Of a DNA stretch of 64,000 nucleotides, positions 9,495 through 18,414 are shown piece after piece. The position numbers and the translations under genes are program-made. The stretch comes from JBNKZU01 sp050301795 (GTDB lineage: Bacteria > Pseudomonadota > Gammaproteobacteria > Thiohalomonadales > Thiohalomonadaceae): positions 96,644 through 160,643 of the forward strand of contig JBNKZU010000018.1 in NCBI GenBank assembly GCA_050301795.1. The letters are read 5' to 3'. Numbering within the stretch: the first letter of the stretch is position 1; every line of letters begins with the position of its first letter. The notes under the pieces were generated by a model. It was not told where the DNA came from. It ran no database searches and worked only from the letters and a program-made list of their open reading frames with translations.

Positions 9495-10106
9495 TCACAG
9501 CAACGATTTAATCAGCTCAAGTGTCGGCTCATGATGATGATAATCAACCGCTATCGGCCAACGCGATGTTCCGCTTTCAAGCACCAGGCTTGGAAATGAG
9601 TCTACCCCGATGGCACGGGCTTTTGAGATTTGTGCTTGAAGCTCGGTCTCAACCTGTTCACTGCTTAAGAGGGTGGCAAATGTTTGTCGCTCCATTCCCT
9701 GCTCAACTGCAATTTCGATCAGTGTTTTTTCATCGGATGGATTTCTTGCCTGTTGGTAATAGCCATCCTGAATCGAGGCTGTCATGGTCGTATTGCCTAA
9801 CATTGATGCAGCAATGACCGCTCGACAGGCTGGATAGGTACTTCGTTTTGGCTGGCATTGTGTCCAAAAATCGTAATTAAACCAGATGCCGGGAACCCTT
9901 TTTTCGATATGCTGCCAAATCTTTTGAAGATGTTGTTGAAATGAGAGCGGCATCGGCTCATCACTGTCGGGAGCCAGACCACCGACTAACCGGATAATCC
10001 TGACACTATCAGGAAGTGACTCCTGCAAACGCTCAAACACCGGGCGGTAGGCATAACACCAACTGCACATTGGATCGTGGACATAATAGAGAGTGGCGTG
10101 GCTCAT
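9495..10106 (-). CDS. DsbA family (FrnE-like) oxidoreductase
   Basis: A 203-residue thioredoxin-fold protein with a helical insertion, as in FrnE-like DsbA-family proteins. It opens with 'YYVHDPMCSWCYAYRP', giving a CSWC active site at about residues 14-17, and ends with 'GVDSFPSLVLESG', the cis-proline segment. There is no signal peptide, so it is probably cytoplasmic. It starts 2 bases after the hslR stop codon, in the same minus-strand operon, which suggests a link with heat or oxidative stress (inference). Confidence 0.85.
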   Translation of the reverse strand: MSHATLYYVHDPMCSWCYAYRPVFERLQESLPDSVRIIRLVGGLAPDSDEPMPLSFQQHLQKIWQHIEKRVPGIWFNYDFWTQCQPKRSTYPACRAVIAASMLGNTTMTASIQDGYYQQARNPSDEKTLIEIAVEQGMERQTFATLLSSEQVETELQAQISKARAIGVDSFPSLVLESGTSRWPIAVDYHHHEPTLELIKSLL

Positions 10107-10108
10107 GG

Positions 10109-10492
10109 TTATTGTTTAAAACGGATGATATGTCGGCGCTGCTTTTTATCCGGCCTTTTGGCAGGGCGTGGTGACGATGCCTCTAAAAGCTTTCTCATTT
10201 CAGCACTCTGTTCACGTTTTTTTATGCTCTCCTCTGACTCTAGATAAAGAAGCGCAGCTTGTGTCGCAGAACCACGCTTGTCTGCAAGATCTTTAACGGT
10301 AATTGTAAAGGTGGTATTTGCTTTGGTGATCTCAAGGGTGTCGCCGATTTTAATTACATGAGCCGGTTTGACTCGACGACCATTGAGATGAACATGACCT
10401 CCGGCAATGGCCTCCTGCGCCAGATTACGGTGCTTAAAGAAACGAGCCGCCCATAACCATTTATCAAGACGAACGTGGTGTTCATCACTCAT
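10109..10492 (-). CDS. hslR: Heat-shock protein 15 (S4-domain RNA-binding protein)
   Basis: Binds 50S subunits carrying stalled nascent chains and helps recycle them. The N-terminal S4 domain is clear: 'VRLDKWLWAARFFKHR' followed by 'GGHVHLNGRRVKPA' (about residues 5-50), with a basic C-terminal tail. The open frame extends 14 codons upstream of ATG 10492, but the alignment to Hsp15 begins at 'MSDEHHVRLDKW', and ATG 10492 overlaps the upstream stop codon by 8 bases in a typical coupled arrangement. Predicted length is 127 residues. Confidence 0.92.
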   Translation of the reverse strand: MSDEHHVRLDKWLWAARFFKHRNLAQEAIAGGHVHLNGRRVKPAHVIKIGDTLEITKANTTFTITVKDLADKRGSATQAALLYLESEESIKKREQSAEMRKLLEASSPRPAKRPDKKQRRHIIRFKQ

Positions 10493-10709
10493 CTTTATCA
10501 ACAACTCCCTGTAACATCTCCTCATAGTAGTCATTGGGGATCAGTGCATTGTCTTCGGTTTCACAGGCGGGACAGGACTGCCTGAGCATCACCCCCATCG
10601 CCGAGCTGTCACTATAATCCTCGCCAATGATGTGCGTGTAGGTCAGCATTCCCTCAAAATGGCAATCGTAGCAGTGTCCCCACGCCTTGAATTTTTTATC
10701 AAATCTCAT
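10485..10709 (-). CDS. Small Cys-rich protein, unknown
   Basis: A 74-residue protein with two CxxC pairs, 'CYDC' at about 13-16 and 'CPAC' at about 46-49, a spacing that would suit a small zinc ribbon. Further residues are acidic. I do not recognise a named family. It is the first gene of the minus-strand group with hslR and the DsbA-like gene; its stop overlaps the hslR start by 8 bases, so the products are probably made together. The start ATG 10709 lies inside a short AT-rich gap. Confidence 0.65.
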   Translation of the reverse strand: MRFDKKFKAWGHCYDCHFEGMLTYTHIIGEDYSDSSAMGVMLRQSCPACETEDNALIPNDYYEEMLQGVVDKDE

Positions 10710-10767
10710 CTTTCACTATCTTGTTTAATCATTGTGTGAGTTTAGCTTCTATTGAAATAGAGAGCCA

Positions 10768-10794
10768 AAAAAAACCCGTCAATGACGGGTTTTT
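10768..10794 (-). terminator. Intrinsic terminator after the FmdB-like gene
   Basis: Stem AACCCGTC/GACGGGTT with a 3-base loop, flanked by A and T runs on both sides. On the minus strand the stem is followed by eight T. It lies 14 bases after the FmdB-like stop codon, and could act in both directions. Confidence 0.85.
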
Positions 10795-10807
10795 AGTAGT
10801 CGATTGA

Positions 10808-11062
10808 TTATGAGAGTCCACACATCCCTGAGCCACAACCACCTGATGGACAGGTCGGTGGCGTTCCACTACCCATATTGCCACTGCTGACGATATTTCC
10901 GGCCGTCATCATACGCTCGACCGGACTATCCGCAGGGGTATCGCCGCTATCAATTCCGGCACACTCGCACACCTCACCCCAAGTGGTAAGTTTTTCACTC
11001 ATTTTATGTTGAACCTCAACAATCTGCCCATTTGCCGGACAGCGATAATCGTAACTCGGCAT
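10808..11062 (-). CDS. FmdB-like zinc-ribbon regulatory protein
   Basis: A short (84-residue) protein starting 'MPSYDYRCPANGQIVEVQHKM', the beginning of the FmdB/CxxC_CXXC_SSSS zinc-ribbon family. Compared with standard members the first CxxC is altered (CPAN), while a later 'CEC' and a Cys/Gly-rich tail 'CPSGGCGSGMCG' could supply metal ligands. Function in the family is poorly known; it is often called a regulatory protein. It stands alone with its own terminator at 10768-10794. Confidence 0.75.
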   Translation of the reverse strand: MPSYDYRCPANGQIVEVQHKMSEKLTTWGEVCECAGIDSGDTPADSPVERMMTAGNIVSSGNMGSGTPPTCPSGGCGSGMCGLS

Positions 11063-11234
11063 CTCAATACCTCACATGAATAATTTCAGGCTATATAACC
11101 ATTCTGAGTGTTTAAATTTTGCTTCAGAATTCACCATTTTCGCACGCGGTGGGTGCAGATCGTTAATCGATGACCACTCGAGTACGAAAATAGCGAGATT
11201 ATGGCGCAAAAGATAAGTGCTAAGGTTAGTGATA

Positions 11235-13151
11235 TTAAACGCTCATCTCCAGCAACATATGATTCAGCTTACTCACAAACGCGGCCGGATCATCCAACTG
11301 TCCACCCTCTGCGAGGAGTGCCTGATCAAACAGAATCGAGGTTAGATCATTAAAGCGTTCGCCCTCTTCTGTTTTGAGCTTCACAACCAATGGATGCTCT
11401 GGGTTTAGCTCCATAATCGGTTTGATCTCTGGTGCACTCTGCCCAACCTGTTTAAGGATGCGCTCCAGATTGGCGCTCATCTCATCCTCATTCGTTACCA
11501 AACAGGCTGGAGATGAGGTCAAACGATGCGTTATACGCACCTCTTTAACCTTTTCACCCAAGGCTTCGGTCACTTTTTTGATGAGATCTTCAAAATCCTT
11601 CGCGACCTCTTCCTTCTGTTTTTTCTCCTCTTCATCTTCCATGTTACCGAGATCAAGCTCACCCTTGGCAACAGACTTCAATGGCTTACCATCAAACTCG
11701 GTTAAGGATGAGGTGAGCCATTCATCAACACGCTCATGCATCAGCAAAACCTCGATTCCTTTCTTGCGGAAGATCTCAAGATGCGGACTGTTCTTGGCTG
11801 CGGCAAAGCTGTCTGCGGTTATGTAGTAGATCGCCTCTTGGCCATCTTTCATACGCTCGACATAATCGGCGAGTGAGACCGATTGCTCAGCAGTGTCGTT
11901 ATGGGTTGAAGCAAAACGTAGTAGCTTGGCGATCTGATCTTTGTTGGCAAAGTCCTCTCCTGGCCCCTCTTTGATCACCTTGCCGAACTGCTCCCAGAAC
12001 TCTCTATATTTTTCCGGCTCACTCTTTGCCAACGACTCCAGCATACCTAATACCTTCTTCACTGAGCCGCTTTTCATCGAGTCGATCGCACGATTGTGTT
12101 GCAGAATCTCACGTGAAACATTCAGTGGCAGATCGCTCGAATCGATAACTCCACGCACAAATCGCAGATAGTTCGGCATCAGATGTTCAGCGTCATCCAT
12201 AATGAAGACACGCTTAACATACAGCTTGATGCCATGCTGACGTTCGCGATCCCAGAGATCAAACGGTGCACGTTTTGGGATATAGAGCAGCGAGGTATAT
12301 TCCAGTTTTCCTTCAACCCGGTTATGGCTGTGGACAAGCGGATCTTCAAAGTCGTGACTGACATGCTTATAAAATTCGTTGTACTCCTCTTCGCTGATCT
12401 CACTCTTGGGACGCACCCACAGCGCCGAGGCTTTATTGACGGTCTCCTCTTCGGGTATCACCGTTTCATCCTTCTCTTTATCATCCTTTGATGGCATCTC
12501 CTCTTTTTCCATCACAATCGGTAGTGTGATGTGATCGGAGTATTTGCGAATAATTGAACGCAAACGCCATCCATCGATGAACTCGCTCGCATCCTCACGA
12601 AGATGCAGAGTGATCTCGGTACCACGATCGGCCTTCTCTATATTCTCCAGGGTGTAGTCACCTTCACCACCTGATGTCCACTGCACACCATGCTCTGCGG
12701 TTAGGCCTGCACGACGAGTTTTGACGGTCACCTTATCCGCAACAATAAATGAGGAGTAGAAACCAACACCAAATTGGCCAATCAGATGGGCATCTTTTTG
12801 TTGATCTCCGCTAAGCTGCTCCATAAAGGCCTTGGTGCCGGATCGAGCAATGGTACCGAGGTTTTCAACCACCTCATCACGGCTCATACCAATTCCGTTA
12901 TCACGGATAGTAACGGTCTTTGCCTCTTTGTCGAATTCGATCTTTATCTTGAGGTTTGTACTGTCACCCTCGTACAGGGCATCGTCAGAAAGCGCTTCAA
13001 AGCGTAATTTATCGCACGCATCAGAAGCGTTTGAAACCAGCTCACGCAGGAAAATCTCCTTATTTGAGTAGAGTGAGTGAATCATCAAATGGAGTAACTG
13101 CTTTACTTCAGTTTCAAATCCAAGTGTCTCTTTTTGAGCGTCTACCGTCAT
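11235..13151 (-). CDS. htpG: Chaperone HtpG (Hsp90)
   Basis: ATP-dependent Hsp90-type chaperone, about 638 residues from ATG 13151. GHKL ATPase motifs are intact: 'ELVSNASDACDKLRF', 'DNGIGMSRDEV', 'GQFGVGFYSSF'. The charged linker typical of Hsp90 is visible around 'EKEEMPSKDDKEKDE', followed by middle and C-terminal dimerisation domains. The frame stays open for 24 more codons to 13223, but the homologous N-terminus begins at 'MTVDAQKETLGFETEVKQLL', so that extension is left out. Divergent from pgm. No sigma-32 promoter was identified with confidence. Confidence 0.97.
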   Translation of the reverse strand: MTVDAQKETLGFETEVKQLLHLMIHSLYSNKEIFLRELVSNASDACDKLRFEALSDDALYEGDSTNLKIKIEFDKEAKTVTIRDNGIGMSRDEVVENLGTIARSGTKAFMEQLSGDQQKDAHLIGQFGVGFYSSFIVADKVTVKTRRAGLTAEHGVQWTSGGEGDYTLENIEKADRGTEITLHLREDASEFIDGWRLRSIIRKYSDHITLPIVMEKEEMPSKDDKEKDETVIPEEETVNKASALWVRPKSEISEEEYNEFYKHVSHDFEDPLVHSHNRVEGKLEYTSLLYIPKRAPFDLWDRERQHGIKLYVKRVFIMDDAEHLMPNYLRFVRGVIDSSDLPLNVSREILQHNRAIDSMKSGSVKKVLGMLESLAKSEPEKYREFWEQFGKVIKEGPGEDFANKDQIAKLLRFASTHNDTAEQSVSLADYVERMKDGQEAIYYITADSFAAAKNSPHLEIFRKKGIEVLLMHERVDEWLTSSLTEFDGKPLKSVAKGELDLGNMEDEEEKKQKEEVAKDFEDLIKKVTEALGEKVKEVRITHRLTSSPACLVTNEDEMSANLERILKQVGQSAPEIKPIMELNPEHPLVVKLKTEEGERFNDLTSILFDQALLAEGGQLDDPAAFVSKLNHMLLEMSV

Positions 13152-13310
13152 AGCCTGTTGTATCTCCGTCAATCTAATAGTTGGGATGAATCGGACAAGT
13201 GGGGGTATTTTTAGACCTTTCAATAGCCGATTTCACCCGTTCTGATGCAGTAATCACTAAAAGCTTCGGGCATAATAGTGTGCAAACACTTAAGACTTAG
13301 ATGACGAGGT

Positions 13311-14954
13311 ATGAAGGCAGTCATGGAAATTGAAACCATTACAACAACCCCTTTTGATGATCAACGTCCCGGAACATCAGGGCTTAGAAAAACTGTCACC
13401 AGGTTTCAAACACCAAACTACCTGGAAAACTTTGTCCAATCGATCTTTGATACACGTCCCGACCTGAAAAGTGGGATTCTGGTGGTTGGTGGTGATGGCC
13501 GTTACTACAACCGCGAAGCGATACAGATTATTTTAAAAATGGCCGCTGCCAATGGTGTCGCTAAGGTGATTGTCGGTCAAGGCGGCCTGCTCTCAACTCC
13601 GGCAGCCTCTGCTGTTATTCGTAAATATGAGACCCAGGGTGGCATTATCCTCTCAGCCAGTCATAACCCCGGTGGCCCCGATGGCGACTTCGGTATTAAA
13701 TTTAACAGCGCCAATGGCGGCCCTGCATCAGAATCGGTCACAGAAGCGATCTACAAAAACACCCAGGCCATCACCAGCTACAAGATAGTTGAGTGTGACG
13801 GGGTTGATCTCGACAGCCGTGGCACCAGTTTTATCGGCGATACCATTATCGATGTCATTAGTCCCGTAGATGACTATATCGAGCTAATGGCCGATCTTTT
13901 TGACTTTGATGCCATAAAAGCGATGTTTAACCGTGGGTTTACGATGCGCTTTGATGCCATGCATGCGATCACAGGCCCTTATGCCACGGCCATTTTTGAA
14001 CAGGCACTTGGAGCAGCCTCAGGTACTGTCATCAATGGAACACCACTGGAAGATTTTGGAGGTGGTCATCCTGATCCCAACCTTACCTATGCTAAGGATC
14101 TGGTTGTCGAGATGTTTAGCGATAACGCTCCCGATTTTGGTGCCGCATCCGACGGGGATGGGGATCGAAATATGGTGCTTGGAAACAACTTCTTTGTTAC
14201 CCCATCCGATTCACTTGCAGTGATCGCCGCCAACGCCACACTTATTCCCGCCTACCGTGATGGCATTGCCGGGATTGCACGCTCGATGCCAACCAGCGCC
14301 GCTGCTGACAGGGTTGCAGATCAATTGGGGGTCGATTGCTTCGAAACACCAACAGGTTGGAAGTTCTTTGGCAATCTCCTGGACGATGGCCGAATTACAA
14401 TGTGTGGAGAGGAGAGTTTCGGCACTGGTTCGAGTCATGTCCGTGAAAAGGATGGACTGTGGGCGGTGCTCGCGTGGCTAAATATTCTCGCGGTAAAAAA
14501 GGTTTCCGTTGAGTCGTTGGTAACGATGCACTGGAAACAGTTTGGTCGCAACTACTACACCCGTCATGACTATGAGTCGATCGATGCGGTCATCGCCAAA
14601 GAGATGATGGATTCGCTGGAAAGCAGGCTGCCTGAACTGGTTCGAACGACACTTGCCGGACTTGAGGTCAGTTATGCCGATAACTTCAGCTACACCGATC
14701 CGATCGATAATAGCGTGAGCACTAATCAGGGATTACGGATTGGATTTAGCGATGGTTCCCGTATCATCTACCGTCTATCAGGGACGGGGACAGTGGGTGC
14801 GACTCTGCGAATCTATATTGAACAGTATGAATCCGATCCGGATAAACACCAGATTGATACCCAGCAATACCTTGCTCCGTTGATTGAAGTGGCCAATCAG
14901 TTAATCGCACTTACCGAAAAAAGCGGACGTGAACAGCCCACCGTAATCACATGA
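13311..14954 (+). CDS. pgm: Phosphoglucomutase (alpha-D-glucose phosphate-specific)
   Basis: Interconverts glucose 1-phosphate and glucose 6-phosphate, feeding glycogen and nucleotide-sugar synthesis. The 547 residues carry all family motifs: catalytic phosphoserine loop 'LSASHNPGGPDGDFGIKFN' region near residue 115, metal loop 'DGDGDRNM' near 283, and sugar-binding loop 'CGEESFGTGSSHVREKDG' near 365-380. It is of the eukaryote-like alpha-PGM type. Two in-frame starts exist: ATG 13311 has GAGG only two bases away, whereas ATG 13323 has GAAGG five bases upstream, so the shorter form may be the true one. A possible -10 CATAAT lies at 13271-13276. Confidence 0.95.
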   Translation: MKAVMEIETITTTPFDDQRPGTSGLRKTVTRFQTPNYLENFVQSIFDTRPDLKSGILVVGGDGRYYNREAIQIILKMAAANGVAKVIVGQGGLLSTPAASAVIRKYETQGGIILSASHNPGGPDGDFGIKFNSANGGPASESVTEAIYKNTQAITSYKIVECDGVDLDSRGTSFIGDTIIDVISPVDDYIELMADLFDFDAIKAMFNRGFTMRFDAMHAITGPYATAIFEQALGAASGTVINGTPLEDFGGGHPDPNLTYAKDLVVEMFSDNAPDFGAASDGDGDRNMVLGNNFFVTPSDSLAVIAANATLIPAYRDGIAGIARSMPTSAAADRVADQLGVDCFETPTGWKFFGNLLDDGRITMCGEESFGTGSSHVREKDGLWAVLAWLNILAVKKVSVESLVTMHWKQFGRNYYTRHDYESIDAVIAKEMMDSLESRLPELVRTTLAGLEVSYADNFSYTDPIDNSVSTNQGLRIGFSDGSRIIYRLSGTGTVGATLRIYIEQYESDPDKHQIDTQQYLAPLIEVANQLIALTEKSGREQPTVIT

Positions 14955-15022
14955 TTGGATGGGTATACCGGAGTCATATCGACTCCGGCGGCTTTCACTC
15001 CCCAATTGCCACATTATTACGT

Positions 15023-15036
15023 TAGAATAGCGCCCC
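15023..15036 (+). promoter_or_regulatory. Probable -10 with GC-rich discriminator upstream of DUF2288
   Basis: TAGAATAGCGCCCC lies 24 bases before the DUF2288 start. It shares AATAGCGCC with sequences upstream of efpL and the SDR gene. No -35 at standard spacing. Confidence 0.4.
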
Positions 15037-15059
15037 GTTTTTTAATAAACCGTATTATC

Positions 15060-15416
15060 ATGACTCAACCGGATCTACCCAACAGTAAAGATGACCTCAC
15101 GGATGACGAACTTCGTGTCAGCCTGAATAATGAAACCGGAAAGCTGGAGTGGGCCGAACTCGCGCGCCACTTTGCACGAGGCGTTGTAATTAAGGTTGAT
15201 GAAAATATCGATCTCATTGAGGTTGCGCTAAGGTTTGCGCGAGATGATCGTCAGGCCGTTGAAAAGTGGCTTACCAGTGGCGAGGTTGCCAAGGCAACTG
15301 ATGATGACGCCATTCACTGGAATGAAGACAACGCTATATTCTGGGCTGTGGTCTCTGCGCCTTATGTGCTGGTGCAGGAGATCAACTCACAGCAGCAAAA
15401 TACCCCGAAACACTAG
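15060..15416 (+). CDS. DUF2288 family protein
   Basis: A 118-residue soluble acidic protein of the DUF2288 family: 'GKLEWAELARHFARGVVIKV' (about 28-47), 'RQAVEKWLTSGEVAKATDDDA' and 'NAIFWAVVSAPYVLVQE' (about 90-106) are characteristic. Function unknown. The open frame begins at 14955, directly after pgm, but the conserved region and the upstream promoter-like sequence at 15023 favour ATG 15060. The downstream rapA gene follows after 15 bases, so the two may be cotranscribed. Confidence 0.85.
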   Translation: MTQPDLPNSKDDLTDDELRVSLNNETGKLEWAELARHFARGVVIKVDENIDLIEVALRFARDDRQAVEKWLTSGEVAKATDDDAIHWNEDNAIFWAVVSAPYVLVQEINSQQQNTPKH

Positions 15417-15431
15417 AAAGGTGATCATCTG

Positions 15432-18323
15432 TTGAATCGTTTTATTCCCGGTCAGCGCGTTATCAGTGATGCTGAACTCAAAATGGGTCTTGGCACCATT
15501 ATTAAATCTGACATGCGAACCGTCACCGTTCATTATGAATCGACGACTGAAACCAGAACCTACTCTCAACAAACTGCGCCACTCACCCGCATCACTTTTG
15601 CCATCGGTGACCTCATTACCTCATACGAGGGCTGGAAGCTAAGGGTAGAACGACTGCACGAATCGGACGGCATTATCACCTACTTCGGCCATCGTGAAGA
15701 TGGCACTGAAGATGCTTTACCAGAGGCAGAGCTGGATCACCATATCCATCTCAACCGCCCGACGGATCGGCTCTTTAATGGTCAGCTTGATCATGACAAA
15801 TGGTTTAACCTGCGTACACAAACTCTCACGCATCTCAGCAGGGTTCAGCAATCTCCTCTCTATGGATTGATTGGTGCACGCACCGCACAAATTCCGCATC
15901 AACTCTATATTGCTCACGAGGTTTCAAAACGATTTGCTCCGCGAGTCCTGCTTGCTGATGAGGTAGGTTTGGGAAAAACCATTGAGGCCGGACTGATCCT
16001 GCATCGTCAGATCCTCACAGAGCAGGCGCAGCGCGTGTTGATTGTGGTACCGGAGAGCCTGATTCATCAATGGATTGTCGAGATGTTGCGTCGCTTTAAT
16101 CTCAGCTTTAGCCTCTTTGATGAGGAGCGATGTGTCGCTGTGGAACAGAGCAGTGAACTCGAAAACCCGTTTCAGGCAGAGCAGTTGATTATTGTTTCAC
16201 TCGAATCACTGGTTAATCACGCACATCGCCATCAGCAGGTATTAACTGCAGGATGGGATCTGCTCGTCGTTGATGAGGCTCACCATCTATTATGGTCTCC
16301 TGGGCAAGCCAGCCCGCAGTACCAGGCCATTGAAAGTCTCGCAAACTCTATCTCTGGCGTTCTGCTGCTTACAGCCACACCAGAACAGCTAGGCAAAGAG
16401 AGTCATTTTGCACGTCTGCGACTTTTGGATCCTGATCGCTTCCCTGACTTTGAACAGTTTCTAAAAGAGGAGAAGAGCTACGAACCGATAGCCATTATTG
16501 TCGAACAGTTGATTGCTGGCGGTCATCTTTCGAGTGAGCAGATCAGCACTATTCAGGGATACCTCTCTAGTAGTGAGAATGAGGATCTGATTAACGCACT
16601 CAATCAAAACGCTCATCTGGACGATGTTCAGCGCGAGTCGATCATTACCCATCTGCTCGATCGACATGGCACCGGTCGTGTACTCTTTCGCAACACACGC
16701 TCTGCGATTAAGGGCTTTCCAAAGCGTATGCTCAACACCTATGCCCTACCGTTACCACAACAGTATAGAACGGCATTAGACAATTTCAGCAACAGCGCAA
16801 TAAACGACCCTCAGGCACTACTCTCTCCAGAACGTCTATATGAACATCAAGCCGATGTTGCCATGCCCGACTGGGATGCCTTTGACCCGCGTGTTAAATG
16901 GCTTGAAGAGAAGGTCAAAGATCTGTATCCGCATAAGGTGTTAATCATTAGTTCAAGTGCCTCAACCGCGATAGATTTGGCTCAAACATTGAAGGCACGT
17001 GCCGGTATACAGGCATCGATGTTTCACGAGGGCATGTCCCTCATTGAGCGTGATCGAGCAGCGGCATGGTTTGCCGATATGGAGTTTGGCGCTCAAATCC
17101 TGATCTGTTCCGAGATAGGTAGTGAGGGGCGAAATTTCCAGTTTGCACACCATCTGGTGATGTTTGATCTACCACTAAATCCTGATCTGCTGGAGCAACG
17201 CATTGGCCGCCTTGACCGAATAGGACAAAATGAAACCATACAGATCCATATCCCCTATCTTGAAAGTAGTCCACAGCAGATCATGACCGAGTGGTATCAA
17301 AATGGATTAAACGCCTTTGAACAGACTACACCAGCAGGGCAGATGGTCTTCACACAGGTACGGGATGAACTGCTTGAATCACTGCATCAAATGGATACGG
17401 GTAGTGAAGAGTTGGAGGGGCTAATTAAAACCACCGCAAACATTCATAAGCAATATCTGGATGAGATGCAAAATGGCCGCGATCTGCTTCTGGAGTACAA
17501 CTCCTGTCGTACTGCACTTGCAAACCGATTAGTTGCTGCTGCATCTGCCGAGGATGATGATCAGCAGATCGACGAGTATTTGGAGACGCTATTCGACTGC
17601 TACGGTATCGATAGTGAACTCCACAGCACCAAGAGCATGATTATTCGTCCAAGTGAATCGATGCAGCACCACTTCCCTGAACTGAATGAAGAGGGAATGA
17701 CCATCACCACCGACAGGGCAACAGCTCTGGCAAATGAGGATATTGCATTTATCAACTGGGAACACCCGATGATCACATCATCAATGGAGATGGTGTTATC
17801 CAATGAGATCGGCAATAGCACCTTAAGTGCTATCAAGCATGATAACGTAAAACCTGGCACCCTACTGCTTGAGACGATATTTATTGTCGAAACTGCGGCA
17901 AAGCGCTCGCTACATACCAGCCGCTATCTTCCATCAATGATGATACGTGTTGTAGTTGATCCTAAAGGACGGGACTATAGCGAAAGACTCCCTTTGGAAG
18001 AGGCCTCATACTCAACGACTCCAGTCAATAAAGAGACCTCCGCCGCAGTGATTAATAGTTATAAAGAGCCACTGAAGCAGATGGTTCATTTTTGTGAAGC
18101 GATCGCCAACAAACAATCAGAAGTGATTATTCAAAAAGCACAAACATCGGGAACGATGCAGCTACAGGATGAGATCAGCCGCCTTGAGGCGCTGAGCAAG
18201 ATCAATCCAACGATTCGGGAAGAAGAGATCACCTTCTTTAAAGATCAACTTAAGGCACTACAACAGGCATTGAGTAGCGCAACGATCAGGCTCGATGCAC
18301 AACGGGTATTAGTCGGAACCTGA
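15432..18323 (+). CDS. rapA: RNA polymerase-associated helicase RapA
   Basis: SWI/SNF-type ATPase that recycles RNA polymerase after transcription. At 963 residues it matches E. coli RapA (968). Tudor-like N-terminal domains start with 'FIPGQRVISDAELKMGLGTI'; Walker A is 'ADEVGLGKTIEAGL' near residue 175, the DEAH box is 'VVDEAHH' near 282, and helicase motifs V-VI are 'EIGSEGRNFQFAHHL' and 'QRIGRLDRIGQ' near 560-600. The start is TTG 15432, supported by AAGGTGAT seven bases upstream and by alignment of the first residues; no ATG fits. Confidence 0.96.
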   Translation: MNRFIPGQRVISDAELKMGLGTIIKSDMRTVTVHYESTTETRTYSQQTAPLTRITFAIGDLITSYEGWKLRVERLHESDGIITYFGHREDGTEDALPEAELDHHIHLNRPTDRLFNGQLDHDKWFNLRTQTLTHLSRVQQSPLYGLIGARTAQIPHQLYIAHEVSKRFAPRVLLADEVGLGKTIEAGLILHRQILTEQAQRVLIVVPESLIHQWIVEMLRRFNLSFSLFDEERCVAVEQSSELENPFQAEQLIIVSLESLVNHAHRHQQVLTAGWDLLVVDEAHHLLWSPGQASPQYQAIESLANSISGVLLLTATPEQLGKESHFARLRLLDPDRFPDFEQFLKEEKSYEPIAIIVEQLIAGGHLSSEQISTIQGYLSSSENEDLINALNQNAHLDDVQRESIITHLLDRHGTGRVLFRNTRSAIKGFPKRMLNTYALPLPQQYRTALDNFSNSAINDPQALLSPERLYEHQADVAMPDWDAFDPRVKWLEEKVKDLYPHKVLIISSSASTAIDLAQTLKARAGIQASMFHEGMSLIERDRAAAWFADMEFGAQILICSEIGSEGRNFQFAHHLVMFDLPLNPDLLEQRIGRLDRIGQNETIQIHIPYLESSPQQIMTEWYQNGLNAFEQTTPAGQMVFTQVRDELLESLHQMDTGSEELEGLIKTTANIHKQYLDEMQNGRDLLLEYNSCRTALANRLVAAASAEDDDQQIDEYLETLFDCYGIDSELHSTKSMIIRPSESMQHHFPELNEEGMTITTDRATALANEDIAFINWEHPMITSSMEMVLSNEIGNSTLSAIKHDNVKPGTLLLETIFIVETAAKRSLHTSRYLPSMMIRVVVDPKGRDYSERLPLEEASYSTTPVNKETSAAVINSYKEPLKQMVHFCEAIANKQSEVIIQKAQTSGTMQLQDEISRLEALSKINPTIREEEITFFKDQLKALQQALSSATIRLDAQRVLVGT

Positions 18324-18414
18324 TAGAACGCACTTGTCACCAAAATAGTTTTACTAAAACCTATCTCTGGCGGTTTGCAACAGGGTTCGACTCCAGCTCT
18401 GAGCTAAAGATGAA

